Notes: generated by a model from the letters alone, not told the origin. A stretch of 38,444 bases of DNA from Oligoflexia bacterium (GCA_903881565.1 CAIRTR010000180.1:1-38444); one strand, 5' to 3'; numbered from the stretch's first letter, positions 1 through 8,011 are shown. A program made the numbers and translations.

Positions 1-270
1 ATGACCACGGCACCTTCGATTCTTCGGGCTTACGCCTTTCAAGTAGGTGATCTTTCGGGGTACCGTCAATACGAAGATAATCGATTCTTCAACGTCATTC
101 TCGAATCGACGACGGAACCCTATATTTACTTCGATCGACAAACTTCTCCCAAAAACAAACGGAGCTGGGCCTCACGACTTCAAACCTATTTGGAGCTCGC
201 ACGCCTGGATAAACGCGAGCGTGAACTCGCGGAGTCAATCCGCGAAGACATTCTCAAGGAGTTCAAATGA
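1..270 (+). CDS. AbiEi-like antitoxin, C-terminal part (probably cut by window edge)
   Basis: The visible 89 residues start with ATG at base 1, but this Met may be internal, because AbiEi-type proteins usually have an N-terminal winged-helix domain that is missing here. The end of the protein (QTYLELARL, then an Arg/Glu-rich helix with AESIREDIL) resembles the C-terminal helix of AbiEi family regulators, which typically read 'vqlYlDL..ggRgeeaAe.lr..il'. In that family the antitoxin represses the operon and counters a nucleotidyltransferase toxin. The stop codon overlaps the next start (ATGA at 267-270), so the two are translationally coupled, which fits an antitoxin-toxin pair. The family call rests on weak similarity plus context. 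Confidence 0.55.
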   Translation: MTTAPSILRAYAFQVGDLSGYRQYEDNRFFNVILESTTEPYIYFDRQTSPKNKRSWASRLQTYLELARLDKRERELAESIREDILKEFK

Positions 271-1154
271 CACGCAATCCAAATGACCAACTCCTTGCCC
301 GTCTCGTCGAGTTCCAGCGTGAGCTTGAGAAAGAAAAAATTCCGCTCATCTTGGGTGGTGGCATGAGTTTGTACGTGAGAATGCAATATCTTCGAGCCGA
401 AGTCTCGGTTCGATATCCGTTTGCGATCGAAACGCGCTCGACCAACGATCTCGATCTTTTCTTGGCTTCGTCGCTGATAGCCGATGCGGAGAAAGTCGAA
501 AAATTACGGGAAATCATTACAAGACTTAGCTACACCGTTGATTCGAATGCCAAGAATTTCCAATTTGTAAAAGAAGTAGAAATCTACGGTAGCCGCCACC
601 AGGTGCGCATTGAACTGCTAGCTGCTCCGCCTACTGAGGCGCAAATGAGCAAGGTCGACGTCAAAGGATTTCGAATCAAGCCTGTGGGGGTCGACAATAT
701 TCATGCTTACCTCACGGCAAGTGCTGGCGGCATTGATATCGGCCTTCTTCAAGTAAACGTTCCTGCCGGCGGTTCTTCGGAGGCCACAATCACAATCCCT
801 TCAGCCTTCAACTATCTCATCCTCAAGCTTCATGCTTTCGATGATCGTAAATCAAAAAAGGACGCAAAAAGCGACGAAGGACGCCACCATGCATACGACA
901 TTTTTGCCACCGTCACGCGAATGAACGAGGACGATTGGAGCAACGCGACCACTCACCTCAAATCACAATCCGGCAGCGACTATCTCCAGCGCGCAATCCA
1001 AATTCAGAAGGACTGCTTTTCGTTCCGCAATGCGATCGGACTTCTGCGCATTCAAGAAAACGAAGCGTACCGCCGCAATCACGCGACCTATGATTTGTAC
1101 CTAGATCAGTTCATCAAAGACATGACGGACCTATTTCAAGGTGGAGGTGCCTGA
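267..1154 (+). CDS. AbiEii-like nucleotidyltransferase (type IV toxin candidate)
   Basis: The 295-residue protein has the nucleotidyltransferase signature of the AbiEii/AbiGii group: a Gly-rich turn (LILGGG, residues 28-32), then TNDLDLFL with the metal-binding Asp residues at 61 and 63. Further on lies a basic/acidic block near residues 190-215 (LKLHAFDDR, KKD, HHAYDIF) that matches the late conserved motif (KL.A..DR..KD..D) of the family. Members transfer nucleotides, in some cases to tRNA acceptor ends, and act as toxins in type IV systems or phage abortive infection. The start is fixed by the ATGA overlap with the upstream gene. Toxicity and target are not shown by the sequence; the length is normal for the family. 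Confidence 0.72.
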   Translation: MTRNPNDQLLARLVEFQRELEKEKIPLILGGGMSLYVRMQYLRAEVSVRYPFAIETRSTNDLDLFLASSLIADAEKVEKLREIITRLSYTVDSNAKNFQFVKEVEIYGSRHQVRIELLAAPPTEAQMSKVDVKGFRIKPVGVDNIHAYLTASAGGIDIGLLQVNVPAGGSSEATITIPSAFNYLILKLHAFDDRKSKKDAKSDEGRHHAYDIFATVTRMNEDDWSNATTHLKSQSGSDYLQRAIQIQKDCFSFRNAIGLLRIQENEAYRRNHATYDLYLDQFIKDMTDLFQGGGA

Positions 1155-1321
1155 AAATGAAAACAACGACATTTCCCTGCATTTCACGGGCTTTCGCGAG
1201 AAATATTTTGCAGCCTTTGCTTTCGCTCTTGAACATCCAAAGCGCCCCGCCTACAATAGGACAGAACGAGCCGCAAGTAGGCGGAATGATTGTGAGTGCG
1301 TCGATTGAGCCAACAAAATCA

Positions 1322-1349
1322 TTGGCACCCTTCTTACCATCTCTATATA
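1322..1349 (+). promoter_or_regulatory. Candidate sigma70 promoter for the FAD oxidoreductase
   Basis: TTGGCA (1322-1327) and TATATA (1344-1349) are separated by 16 bp. The start would be near 1356, giving a leader of only about 10 nt before ATG 1366. No clear ribosome binding site precedes that ATG, which agrees with a very short leader. The rest of 1155-1365 shows no supportable gene. Confidence 0.4.
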
Positions 1350-1365
1350 GTCAAAAGAACAACCT

Positions 1366-2682
1366 ATGCCGCACCTAAATCCCCTCAGCTCTCACGAAAC
1401 AAAAACCACTCGCATTGCCACGCAGCTTCGCGAGCGCACAAGCACACAACCCCTCTCCTTGCGCAAGACCGCCGTTTCGCACATGGTCCCAAAAGCCTTC
1501 GATAAAAAATACAAAGACGAAAAGATCGACATCAGCGATCTGAGCGCGATCCTCGAAATCGATCCCGAAAAGAAGTTTTGCGTCGCCGAACCCGGAGTAA
1601 CCTTCGTCGATCTTGTTAAAGCGACACTCCCTCTGGGCCTGGTTCCCATGACCGTGCCCGAATTCAAAACCATCACCATCGGTGGTGCCGTTGCGGGATG
1701 CTCCATTGAATCCATGTCGTTTCAGTACGGCGGTTTTCATGACAGCTGTTTCGAATACGAGGTCATAACAGCTGACGGTCGCGTGCTTACTTGCACGCCG
1801 GATAACGAACACAGCCTCATTTTTCAGATGATGCACGGGACTTTTGGAACCCTGGGAATCATTTCCAAACTCAAATTTCGACTAGTCCCCGCAAAGCCCT
1901 TCGTCAAAGTGATCTACGAGAAGTATTCACATGTAGAGTCCTACGAGTTGGCGATTCGAAGACACTTCAAAACCCGCGACGTCGACTTCATGGATGGCTT
2001 CGTCCATTCACCAACTTTGTATGTGCTGAATCTGGGCGTCTTCGTGGATCAGGCACCCTATCAGAATCGCTATGATTGGATGAAGATCTACTACCAAACT
2101 ACCGCTACTCGCGACGAAGACTACCTAAGAACCCCTGACTATTTTTTCCGCTACGACCGTGGTGTGACAGGCGTCAGATTCAGCTCCTTTTTTGGACGTC
2201 TATTTTTCGGAAAATTCGCTTCATCTTCGCACATATTGAGGTTGGCCGAAAAAATCCATTGGCTACTCCCTCGCAAGCGCCCTACGGTAACGCTTGATAT
2301 CTTTGTTTCCATTTCAAAGATCAAAACGTTCCTTAAATGGTATGAGCATGAATTTCAACATTTCCCACTCTGGGTGGTTCCGTACAAACGAACACGAGAC
2401 TATGAATGGGCGAATAAATCGTTTTACGAAGCCGCGGGAAGCGACGAACTCTTTGTGGATCTCGCCATCTACGGCATGAAGCAACGTGGCGATAAGAATT
2501 ATTACCGGATCATGGAAGAAAAATTAATGGAAATCGGCGGAATCAAAACACTTATCTCCCACAACTTTTATTCAGAAGAAGAATTCTGGAAAAACTGGAA
2601 CAAACCCAACTACGACCAAGTCAAAGCGATAACGGACCCGAAGGGTATGTTCCGGGATCTCTATCAAAAAACCTGTCGCTAA
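1366..2682 (+). CDS. DHCR24/DIM-like FAD-linked oxidoreductase
   Basis: A 438-residue FAD-binding-4 type flavoprotein. It contains RKTAVSHMVP (about residues 33-42), the AEPGVTFVDLV and TITIGGAVAGCSIES blocks (FAD-contacting region, about 75-120), FHDSCFEYEVITADG and HGTFGTLGIISKLKFRLVPAK. The C-terminal half (YEKY, YYQTT, DYFFRYDRG, FPLWVVPYKR, EEFWKNWNKPNYD) follows the plan of Delta24-sterol reductase (human DHCR24, plant DIM/DWF1) rather than glycolate or lactate oxidases. It lacks the N-terminal membrane anchor of the eukaryotic enzymes. Bacterial homologues are known, but their substrate is generally unassigned; an isoprenoid or sterol-like lipid is a guess from homology. No sterol biosynthesis genes are nearby. 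It is convergent with the next gene, with a 10-bp gap. Confidence 0.8.
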   Translation: MPHLNPLSSHETKTTRIATQLRERTSTQPLSLRKTAVSHMVPKAFDKKYKDEKIDISDLSAILEIDPEKKFCVAEPGVTFVDLVKATLPLGLVPMTVPEFKTITIGGAVAGCSIESMSFQYGGFHDSCFEYEVITADGRVLTCTPDNEHSLIFQMMHGTFGTLGIISKLKFRLVPAKPFVKVIYEKYSHVESYELAIRRHFKTRDVDFMDGFVHSPTLYVLNLGVFVDQAPYQNRYDWMKIYYQTTATRDEDYLRTPDYFFRYDRGVTGVRFSSFFGRLFFGKFASSSHILRLAEKIHWLLPRKRPTVTLDIFVSISKIKTFLKWYEHEFQHFPLWVVPYKRTRDYEWANKSFYEAAGSDELFVDLAIYGMKQRGDKNYYRIMEEKLMEIGGIKTLISHNFYSEEEFWKNWNKPNYDQVKAITDPKGMFRDLYQKTCR

Positions 2683-2692
2683 ATTTCTAGTT

Positions 2693-3139
2693 TTAGTGAG
2701 ATTTAGACTTCTTAATTGAACGCCGCAGAATCGAATCAAGAGATCCCGAACTTATAGAAGAGCCATCTTCAGATCTGCAGAACGTCTGCTCATTGCCCTT
2801 GGAATCTCGACCCGACATAACCGAGTTACCCAGAAGCTCAGTGCAGATGAGCGAACCCGGATTCTGGCCTCCAACGCTTCTTAGTTTTCCGAGATCTTTT
2901 TGATATTTGCCACTTTGAAGATCTTGCATCTGAGAGAGGATTTTGCACTTTGACGCAGGCTTTACCCCAGGATCAGCAAAGCAAACTGCACTGACCCAAG
3001 CCTGAAAATCTGAATCAAGCTGAAACCGCTGCCCTTGATCAGTTCCGAACCGATAAAAGACGCTCTCTGCCGTTGCCCCATAAACCGAGGCCGCAACAAA
3101 CGCCTGAAACAAGGCCAAAAAACCAATCCACACCTTCAT
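2693..3139 (-). CDS. Small secreted Cys-containing protein coupled to the C1 protease
   Basis: A 148-residue protein with an N-terminal signal peptide (MKVWIGFLALFQAFVAASVYGA, cleavage probably near residue 22). The mature part has four Cys, two near residues 53-64 and two in the C-terminal half (NPGSLICTELL and TFCRSEDGS). The second half loosely resembles DUF333-type exported domains (NPA.x.C...G...C...DG), but this is not firm. Its ATG overlaps the stop codon of the upstream papain-like gene by one base (TAATG), so translation is coupled and the products are likely made in fixed ratio. Possible jobs are inhibitor, chaperone or partner of the protease. The C-terminus is Lys/Arg/Ser-rich. 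Confidence 0.7.
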   Translation of the reverse strand: MKVWIGFLALFQAFVAASVYGATAESVFYRFGTDQGQRFQLDSDFQAWVSAVCFADPGVKPASKCKILSQMQDLQSGKYQKDLGKLRSVGGQNPGSLICTELLGNSVMSGRDSKGNEQTFCRSEDGSSISSGSLDSILRRSIKKSKSH

Positions 3140-4584
3140 TATGGTCCTGCCTTTTGCTGCTGGTGAAGCACAGACAGATCAAAGGTATTCTTTGCCAGCG
3201 TATCATCGGGAATCCACAGCTTGCCGCCGTCGCAAAGCGCTCCTTTTTCTCGACACCAATCTTTACCCCAGGAATTTTGAATCAGATACTCCGTTTTACA
3301 GCTGCCATCCGCTGCGCGCGATTTTCGATACCCGATCATTGTAACCGCATGAGCTCCATGCGCGGGATAGTACGCACTGGAACAGCCGCTTCGTGAACCT
3401 TCAGCGCCCGATTCAATATGTTCAAACCGATCATAACTAAAATCGGCGAGGGCCGCAGAACAAAGCGAAATACCAACAGCCTTGCCTTTTCGTAACTGCC
3501 CCAACGCCTGGTCACGATACGCATCCTTTACAAGTCGAAATTCCTCTGCGCTTGAGGATTTGTCCTTGCCCAAAAATGATTTGGGAACAAAGTAATCCAT
3601 GCACGTTGTTCCCTCTGGAATTTTCAGCGCGTCCTTTTCACAGGTGGGAGCGAAGGCTCGCTCGAAGAATTCCTGTGGGCTTAAATCTATGGATTCTCGC
3701 ATCTGAACCAAAATCGCCATTGCCTGCCCGTGTCCAATCCCACCCTGTTTTGAGATTTCCTCAAAGCTTTTGAGGATCGGATCCAGATAACAGACATCCT
3801 GCTCGGTAAGAACGGATTCGTATTTCTTGGGTCCCAAAAGCCAGAACTTCTTTGAAAAAAGTTTTTCTGCTGCTTCGAGGTAGGCTGCACCAATGACCTC
3901 ATCGGTTTGAACGCCACTGACCTTCGATAGCCTCTTTTGTGCCTCACTCTCAATGTAATCCGTCAATTTTTTAAAGGACTGCTTCACCTGCGCCCATTGC
4001 TTCACAGAAGCTTCTTTTTCCGCGCTACCCGGGGGGAAAAACTGCCCCCGTATACTCGCTAGGGCATCCGCCCATTCCCCTAGCGCATCGGTTCCCTTCT
4101 TCTGCAACAGCGGGCTGTAAACATATCCAAGTCTTTCGATCGATACTGATTTTCGGCTACAAATACGTCCCTTTTTTTGTGCAGCTTGGATCGCATCGCA
4201 GACAAACCCTCCCTCAAAGTAGAGAGATTTATCTTTTTCTTTGGCCGACTTCACAAATGCCGTTCCAGAGACGCCAGAAGCACTCGTTCCAATTGCCAAA
4301 TCCAGATACGAAACCGCAGGATGACCAGGGATCACTGACTGAAGCATCAACGAGGCGGTATTGGCGTAACAGACGCCTAGGCCATCTTGGTCTTGCATTT
4401 CTGCTGAAGCGACCGTTCCTCCTGAGGCATCCAGTCGCACAGTCTCCTCTTCGCAAGTTTGGGTTGATGCATTTGCAGGAGCCGCTTCGTCGGCGGTGGC
4501 AAAAGAAAGCATCCCGACCCAGATTAAGGCGGATAGAATACCGATATATTTTGTCGGGGTCCCGGACAAGCCCATCCTACTCAT
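3139..4584 (-). CDS. Secreted papain-like (C1 family) cysteine peptidase
   Basis: 481 residues with a hydrophobic signal segment (about 14-31, ending FATA). The catalytic set of clan CA is visible: the oxyanion Gln at 66 and Cys72 in the motif QDGLGVCYANTAS (papain has CGSCWA; here Trp is Tyr), His412 in GAHAVTMIGY and Asn437 in LIQNSWG. The region between them is about 340 residues, much longer than papain's, so there is a large insertion of unknown fold. It has many Cys, consistent with export. It is the first gene of a two-gene unit with the small secreted protein at 2693. The start could also be Met4 (MGLSGTP), which would hardly change the signal peptide. A role in extracellular or periplasmic proteolysis is inferred. 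Confidence 0.85.
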   Translation of the reverse strand: MSRMGLSGTPTKYIGILSALIWVGMLSFATADEAAPANASTQTCEEETVRLDASGGTVASAEMQDQDGLGVCYANTASLMLQSVIPGHPAVSYLDLAIGTSASGVSGTAFVKSAKEKDKSLYFEGGFVCDAIQAAQKKGRICSRKSVSIERLGYVYSPLLQKKGTDALGEWADALASIRGQFFPPGSAEKEASVKQWAQVKQSFKKLTDYIESEAQKRLSKVSGVQTDEVIGAAYLEAAEKLFSKKFWLLGPKKYESVLTEQDVCYLDPILKSFEEISKQGGIGHGQAMAILVQMRESIDLSPQEFFERAFAPTCEKDALKIPEGTTCMDYFVPKSFLGKDKSSSAEEFRLVKDAYRDQALGQLRKGKAVGISLCSAALADFSYDRFEHIESGAEGSRSGCSSAYYPAHGAHAVTMIGYRKSRAADGSCKTEYLIQNSWGKDWCREKGALCDGGKLWIPDDTLAKNTFDLSVLHQQQKAGP

Positions 4585-4722
4585 TTTACGCAGGTTACAA
4601 ACCTAAGACAAACGAATACTCAGCTCAACAGACCAAGAGTAAAATCATATACATACACGCCAACAAGGAACCTCTTGGAATCGGATTCTAAAAACATTAC
4701 CATTTCAATGAATGGAGTCCCT

Positions 4723-5424
4723 ATGACCGAAATGTCCGATTACCCGAAACTCGAATGTCCCTTTGTTCGAAAAACCTATCCGATCAGCAAAGAAGACTGG
4801 AAAAAGCATGGATCCGAACTTCAACTGCGCACGCCCGAAGTTTACTTGGTCACACCTGAGGTGAGCCCAGGATTTGAATGGGTATTTGAGGACTCCGAAA
4901 CAATCGCGGTCGAAAAACTTGACGGCAGCAATGTCAAAATGAAAATCGAGAACGGACGACTCGTCGCGCTCCAAAACCGAAAAAACATCATCGATCCGCT
5001 TCAAATCGGACACGGCAAGACGTTCATTATTGAGGGTGTCTTTCGAGCCCTCGACAAGGGCTACGACTTCAAGGACGGCGAACACGCGGGCGAGCTCATT
5101 GGACCTAAACTTCAGGGCAATCCCTACCAACTGGATCATCACATCTGGTACCCGTTTGAGAAAACGATTTCCTCACTGAGTTATAAAACGTACCAGGAAC
5201 ACCCCAAGACTTTTGAGAACTTGTCGGAGTGGTTTAGATTATTCCTCAGAAGCCGTTTTTATCAAAAAGAGCGGAAAATCAAATTTGAGGAATCAATTTT
5301 TGCCGAAGGCGCCATTTTTTATAACTTCAAACGAAAAGCAGAAGGCAAAAGCTGGCAGGCGAAACTTCGCCGCAACATGTTTGATTGGTATTACAAAGAC
5401 AAGATTCGAATCGAAGGGATCTAA
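4723..5424 (+). CDS. ATP-dependent RNA ligase family protein
   Basis: 233 residues from ATG 4723, chosen because GGAG (4713-4716) lies 6 nt upstream; an upstream TTG at 4675 and ATG at 4708 lack such a site. The nucleotidyltransferase motifs of RNA/DNA ligases are in order: motif I EKLDGSN with the adenylated Lys at about 65, NGRLVALQNR after it, motif III-like GELIGPKLQGNPY, the HIWYPFE segment, motif IV EGAIFYN and motif V KLRRNMFDWY. The GPKxQGN form resembles small stand-alone RNA ligases of the PF09414 type. Such enzymes seal RNA nicks or repair cut tRNA. There is no kinase/phosphatase partner or CCA-adding gene next to it. It is convergent with the next gene (9-bp gap). Confidence 0.8.
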   Translation: MTEMSDYPKLECPFVRKTYPISKEDWKKHGSELQLRTPEVYLVTPEVSPGFEWVFEDSETIAVEKLDGSNVKMKIENGRLVALQNRKNIIDPLQIGHGKTFIIEGVFRALDKGYDFKDGEHAGELIGPKLQGNPYQLDHHIWYPFEKTISSLSYKTYQEHPKTFENLSEWFRLFLRSRFYQKERKIKFEESIFAEGAIFYNFKRKAEGKSWQAKLRRNMFDWYYKDKIRIEGI

Positions 5425-5433
5425 GCGTAACGA

Positions 5434-6021
5434 TTACTGCGCCAGCCTAAGATTCGCCTGCGCTGTCGCAAATGCGCCCAGCTTCTGCACCACCTGAAGT
5501 GATTCAAGAGAGAGATTTGCGCCGTAAGTCGTCCACTTGGTGGCCACATACTCCAACGTTTCTTGAGAAACGGAGGTCATGCCATCACGAACCATGTCTG
5601 CGCCGATTTGTTCGGCGACGGCATTGATTTCTGGTAATTCGTCCCGAAAAAGAGCCGCCTGTTCAGGCTGGACGTCCAGCTGGCTGACTTGGGCATCACT
5701 CAACGCTCCATAATGAAACGATCCTGCCGTGCCGTCGTCTAAAATAATCAGTCCAAAAAATCCAGCCGCGAGCCCGACTGCTAACGATAGAATCACAAGG
5801 ACCACTTTGGCTGCCGTATTATCCACTTCAACGATACTTAAAACGGTACCACCCACGCCAATAATTGCTCCGCCGCCCAAGAACACCATCGGGATAATGG
5901 TCGCGCCCCCAAATCCACCCGCGAGTGCAGCATGGGATTTTCTAGGCGCTAAAGATGAGGAAATGATCAACGAAGCAGACAAAAAGAGGGAAACACATCG
6001 GACAAATTTTGAATTTCTCAC
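5434..6021 (-). CDS. Exported or inner-membrane protein of unknown function
   Basis: 195 residues not assigned to a family. There is an N-terminal signal sequence (about residues 9-31, ending KSHA), then a Gly-rich hydrophobic segment (about 33-62) and a second hydrophobic segment (about 70-95, KVVLVILSLAVGLAAGFFGLIIL). After these comes a soluble, acidic C-terminal part of about 100 residues (PEQAALFRDELPEINAVAEQ). The layout suggests two membrane helices with the tail on one side of the inner membrane. It lies between convergent RNA ligase and the co-directional M28 peptidase, 33 bp downstream of the latter, so it may be co-transcribed with it. Confidence 0.6.
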   Translation of the reverse strand: MRNSKFVRCVSLFLSASLIISSSLAPRKSHAALAGGFGGATIIPMVFLGGGAIIGVGGTVLSIVEVDNTAAKVVLVILSLAVGLAAGFFGLIILDDGTAGSFHYGALSDAQVSQLDVQPEQAALFRDELPEINAVAEQIGADMVRDGMTSVSQETLEYVATKWTTYGANLSLESLQVVQKLGAFATAQANLRLAQ

Positions 6022-6054
6022 AGGCGGAGGACTTAACTCACTAGACTCGGGGTG

Positions 6055-7308
6055 TCAACTGAATCGTTGCACGACGACCGATCGCGTCAGCTTCTCGATA
6101 AAGTCCATACAATAGACGACTTTGTCCACTTCGAGATTCTCCGGAGTATCCTCAGGTCGATGATAACCCCGAGGCGCCCCATATTTTGGATCGACGCAAA
6201 TCAAGGCCATCGCATCATAACCGTGCGCGAGAAACGCTCCGGCATCCGTGCCCCCCACAGGAATTTCAAATCCTTTAACCTCTTTGAATCGCGGTTCACT
6301 TGCGGCTACCTCCTGCGTGAGCGAAGTAAGCCAGGCAGCAGGCTTCTTCTGGACAACCTCCCCTTCACCTTGAACATAGAGTAAATCGCCCATCGAAAGG
6401 CCATCTAGCGCCAACACGAGGGTTTTCTGAGGATCCCATACGCCTTTCATATCCCGCGCCAAGGCGTCCGCTCCGCCGAGACTCGCTTCTTCACATCCGG
6501 TCGCAATAAAAAGATACTCGACGTCCGGGTGCTTATCGATACTCAAGCGTTTGGCAAGAAGCGGAAGCGCCGCAACTGCGGACAGGTTATCGTTTGCACC
6601 CGGAACGATTTCGTTTCGAATGAATACCTCGAGAGTCCCAAATGCGACCAAGAATGCGGGCACGGTGAGAACAATTTCAAGCCCTAAAACCCAAGGACTC
6701 AAAGGACTCAAGGGAGTCGAAGAAGCGGCCAAAAGCCAGAAAAGATCAATACCAGCAAGGACGAGTAAAGAGATAACAGCGAGTTGAGCCGGACGAGGCT
6801 TAAACGGTCCCTTGGATTTTTCCTCCAAGCGCGCCAACCGCTCCAAGATCACAGGATGAAACGTCAGCCCCGTAAATGCAGCATCAACGTGGGACAAAAA
6901 CGCGATCCGCAGTTTGGGGACACCATGCGCAGGCAGCTTTCCGATCACGTTTCGGGAAGGCTTAAAGGGGAAAAGCCGCCGTAGAAAATATCCCCGCCGA
7001 GTCGATTCAGCCCAATATGAAACCGCCGGAACCAGATGAAAGAAAAACGCCATGACCGGAGCAAAAGGAAACAGCACAGTCCCAAAGAGTCCCAACAGGA
7101 AATGCAGACCGAAATTAGAGTAAAGGTTGTCGCTAAATTTGAAGTCGTGTTGGCTCATCTGGAGACCCGCATCAACCAATTCTTTATGAATAATCACGTG
7201 GGACTTGCGCTCATCCTCACTCGTCGCCTGACGTCGCGGACACTCCCTCACGATACGAGAGACGAGATCACCAATATATTGCTTTTCTTCAACTACGGCT
7301 ATTGACAT
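6055..7308 (-). CDS. M28 family zinc peptidase with membrane segments
   Basis: 417 residues. Zinc-ligand motifs of M28 aminopeptidases are visible in order: SHVDA (His, then Asp), GANDNLSAVA (bridging Asp), GCEEASLGGADAL (catalytic Glu and ligand Glu), ALDGLSMGDL and a C-terminal YHRPEDTPEN (last His). Hydrophobic segments interrupt the domain at about residues 70-95 (FLLGLFGTVLFPFAPVMAFFF) and about 170-230 (VISLLVLAGIDLFWLLAA, LEIVLTVPAFLVAFG), so the enzyme is anchored in the inner membrane with the active site probably outside. No cleavable signal peptide is seen. It could release N-terminal amino acids from peptides in the periplasm; the substrate is unknown. Confidence 0.82.
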   Translation of the reverse strand: MSIAVVEEKQYIGDLVSRIVRECPRRQATSEDERKSHVIIHKELVDAGLQMSQHDFKFSDNLYSNFGLHFLLGLFGTVLFPFAPVMAFFFHLVPAVSYWAESTRRGYFLRRLFPFKPSRNVIGKLPAHGVPKLRIAFLSHVDAAFTGLTFHPVILERLARLEEKSKGPFKPRPAQLAVISLLVLAGIDLFWLLAASSTPLSPLSPWVLGLEIVLTVPAFLVAFGTLEVFIRNEIVPGANDNLSAVAALPLLAKRLSIDKHPDVEYLFIATGCEEASLGGADALARDMKGVWDPQKTLVLALDGLSMGDLLYVQGEGEVVQKKPAAWLTSLTQEVAASEPRFKEVKGFEIPVGGTDAGAFLAHGYDAMALICVDPKYGAPRGYHRPEDTPENLEVDKVVYCMDFIEKLTRSVVVQRFS

Positions 7309-7413
7309 GAGTCCAGCTTAACTCTTCTTAGGATTGAAGATCAACCCCCACGCGGGCAAGCAGCTCTACGTCCAACCCCTACTTCGGGAGGACGCATTCC
7401 GATACTCGGCGGC

Positions 7414-7627
7414 CTAGCGAGTGGCAGAGCCAGCGACTCGGAAGCCGTATTGATTTCGTTGACCATAGATCACAAGAATCTCGCGTCTGTCCTCCCGGTA
7501 AATAGCAGGAAGAATCTTCTTCATTTTAACTTCCGCCGACGCTTTAACGGCACAAGTGTTAGCCAAACTCCGAGAGGGAGGCTGAGCGAAGCAATGCTTG
7601 GATAGGTTCAGGCGTTAACATCGGCAT
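7414..7627 (-). pseudogene. Possible decayed C-terminal part of the small lipoprotein gene
   Basis: Downstream of the 47-residue lipoprotein, two further protein-like stretches follow in successive reading frames. The first (7627 to 7559) reads MPMLTPEPIQALLRSASLSEFG and then stops. The second runs to a stop at 7414 and includes MKKILPAIYREDRREILVIYG, whose ATG at 7524 has a GGCGGA site 8 nt upstream. Each switch is in the same direction (+1), so two small indels could join all three into one lipoprotein of roughly 105 residues. Alternatively the last piece is a real 36-residue gene (7414-7524). Evidence is only that the frames look coding; no homologue is recognised. Confidence 0.3.
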
Positions 7628-7751
7628 AATAACTTCTTGATGTAGCAACGACTGTCGCTGGTGCGGCCGGGTCTGCGGCCTTCTTGGCGCATCCCGCGCC
7701 CAGACTTAGAATCACACCCAAAATCATAATCCCTGATAATACTCGAATCAT
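7608..7751 (-). CDS. Small lipoprotein, 47 residues
   Basis: Below usual ORF length cut-offs but well supported. The ATG at 7751 is preceded by AAGGAGGAG with 7 nt spacing, one of the best ribosome binding sites in the window. The peptide begins MIRVLSGIMILGVILSLGAG followed by Cys21 and AKKAADPAAPATVVA, that is a charged start, a hydrophobic core and a lipobox-like LGAGC, then an Ala/Pro-rich linker typical of lipoproteins. It ends in SYYADVNA and TGA. It is divergent from the Lys/Ala-rich peptide gene at 8068. The short mature part (27 residues) could be the natural product or the remnant of a longer protein (see 7414-7627). Confidence 0.62.
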   Translation of the reverse strand: MIRVLSGIMILGVILSLGAGCAKKAADPAAPATVVATSRSYYADVNA

Positions 7752-8011
7752 ACTTTCTCCTCCTTGGAAAATTCATGAATGAACGAACTGTTTATTTTCT
7801 ATCGGGTCGCCTAAGAGAAGATCGAGATCAATAGACTTTTCATTCCTAACAAGCTGAACTTAGAGAGAAATTGAGCCGGAATAGCACCTCCCATCTCTTC
7901 CCAACCTCCACCACAAACGAAGTGTTGTTTTTTGCGACACTGTAACTTTTCGCAACGCACTGAAATTTTTCACTTTTCTTTATTGCGTCCCCTGCCGATA
8001 GTCCTTACAAC
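7752..8011. other. Divergent intergenic region with repeat-like sequence
   Basis: No gene is seen here; it separates the lipoprotein (minus) and the Lys/Ala-rich peptide (plus). The AT-rich stretch 7925-7980 holds two imperfect copies of a roughly 20-bp unit (TTTTTTGCGACACTGTAAC, then TTTTCGCAACGCACTGAAA), and an inverted pair TTGCG (7932-7936)/CGCAA (7951-7955). This could be an upstream regulatory site for the strongly expressed 8068 gene. Confidence 0.35.

Noticed and set aside
1157-1378. 73-codon ORF between the nucleotidyltransferase and the FAD oxidoreductase
   Set aside because: It has no ribosome binding site or recognisable domain, overlaps the start of the real gene at 1366 and contains the promoter candidate.
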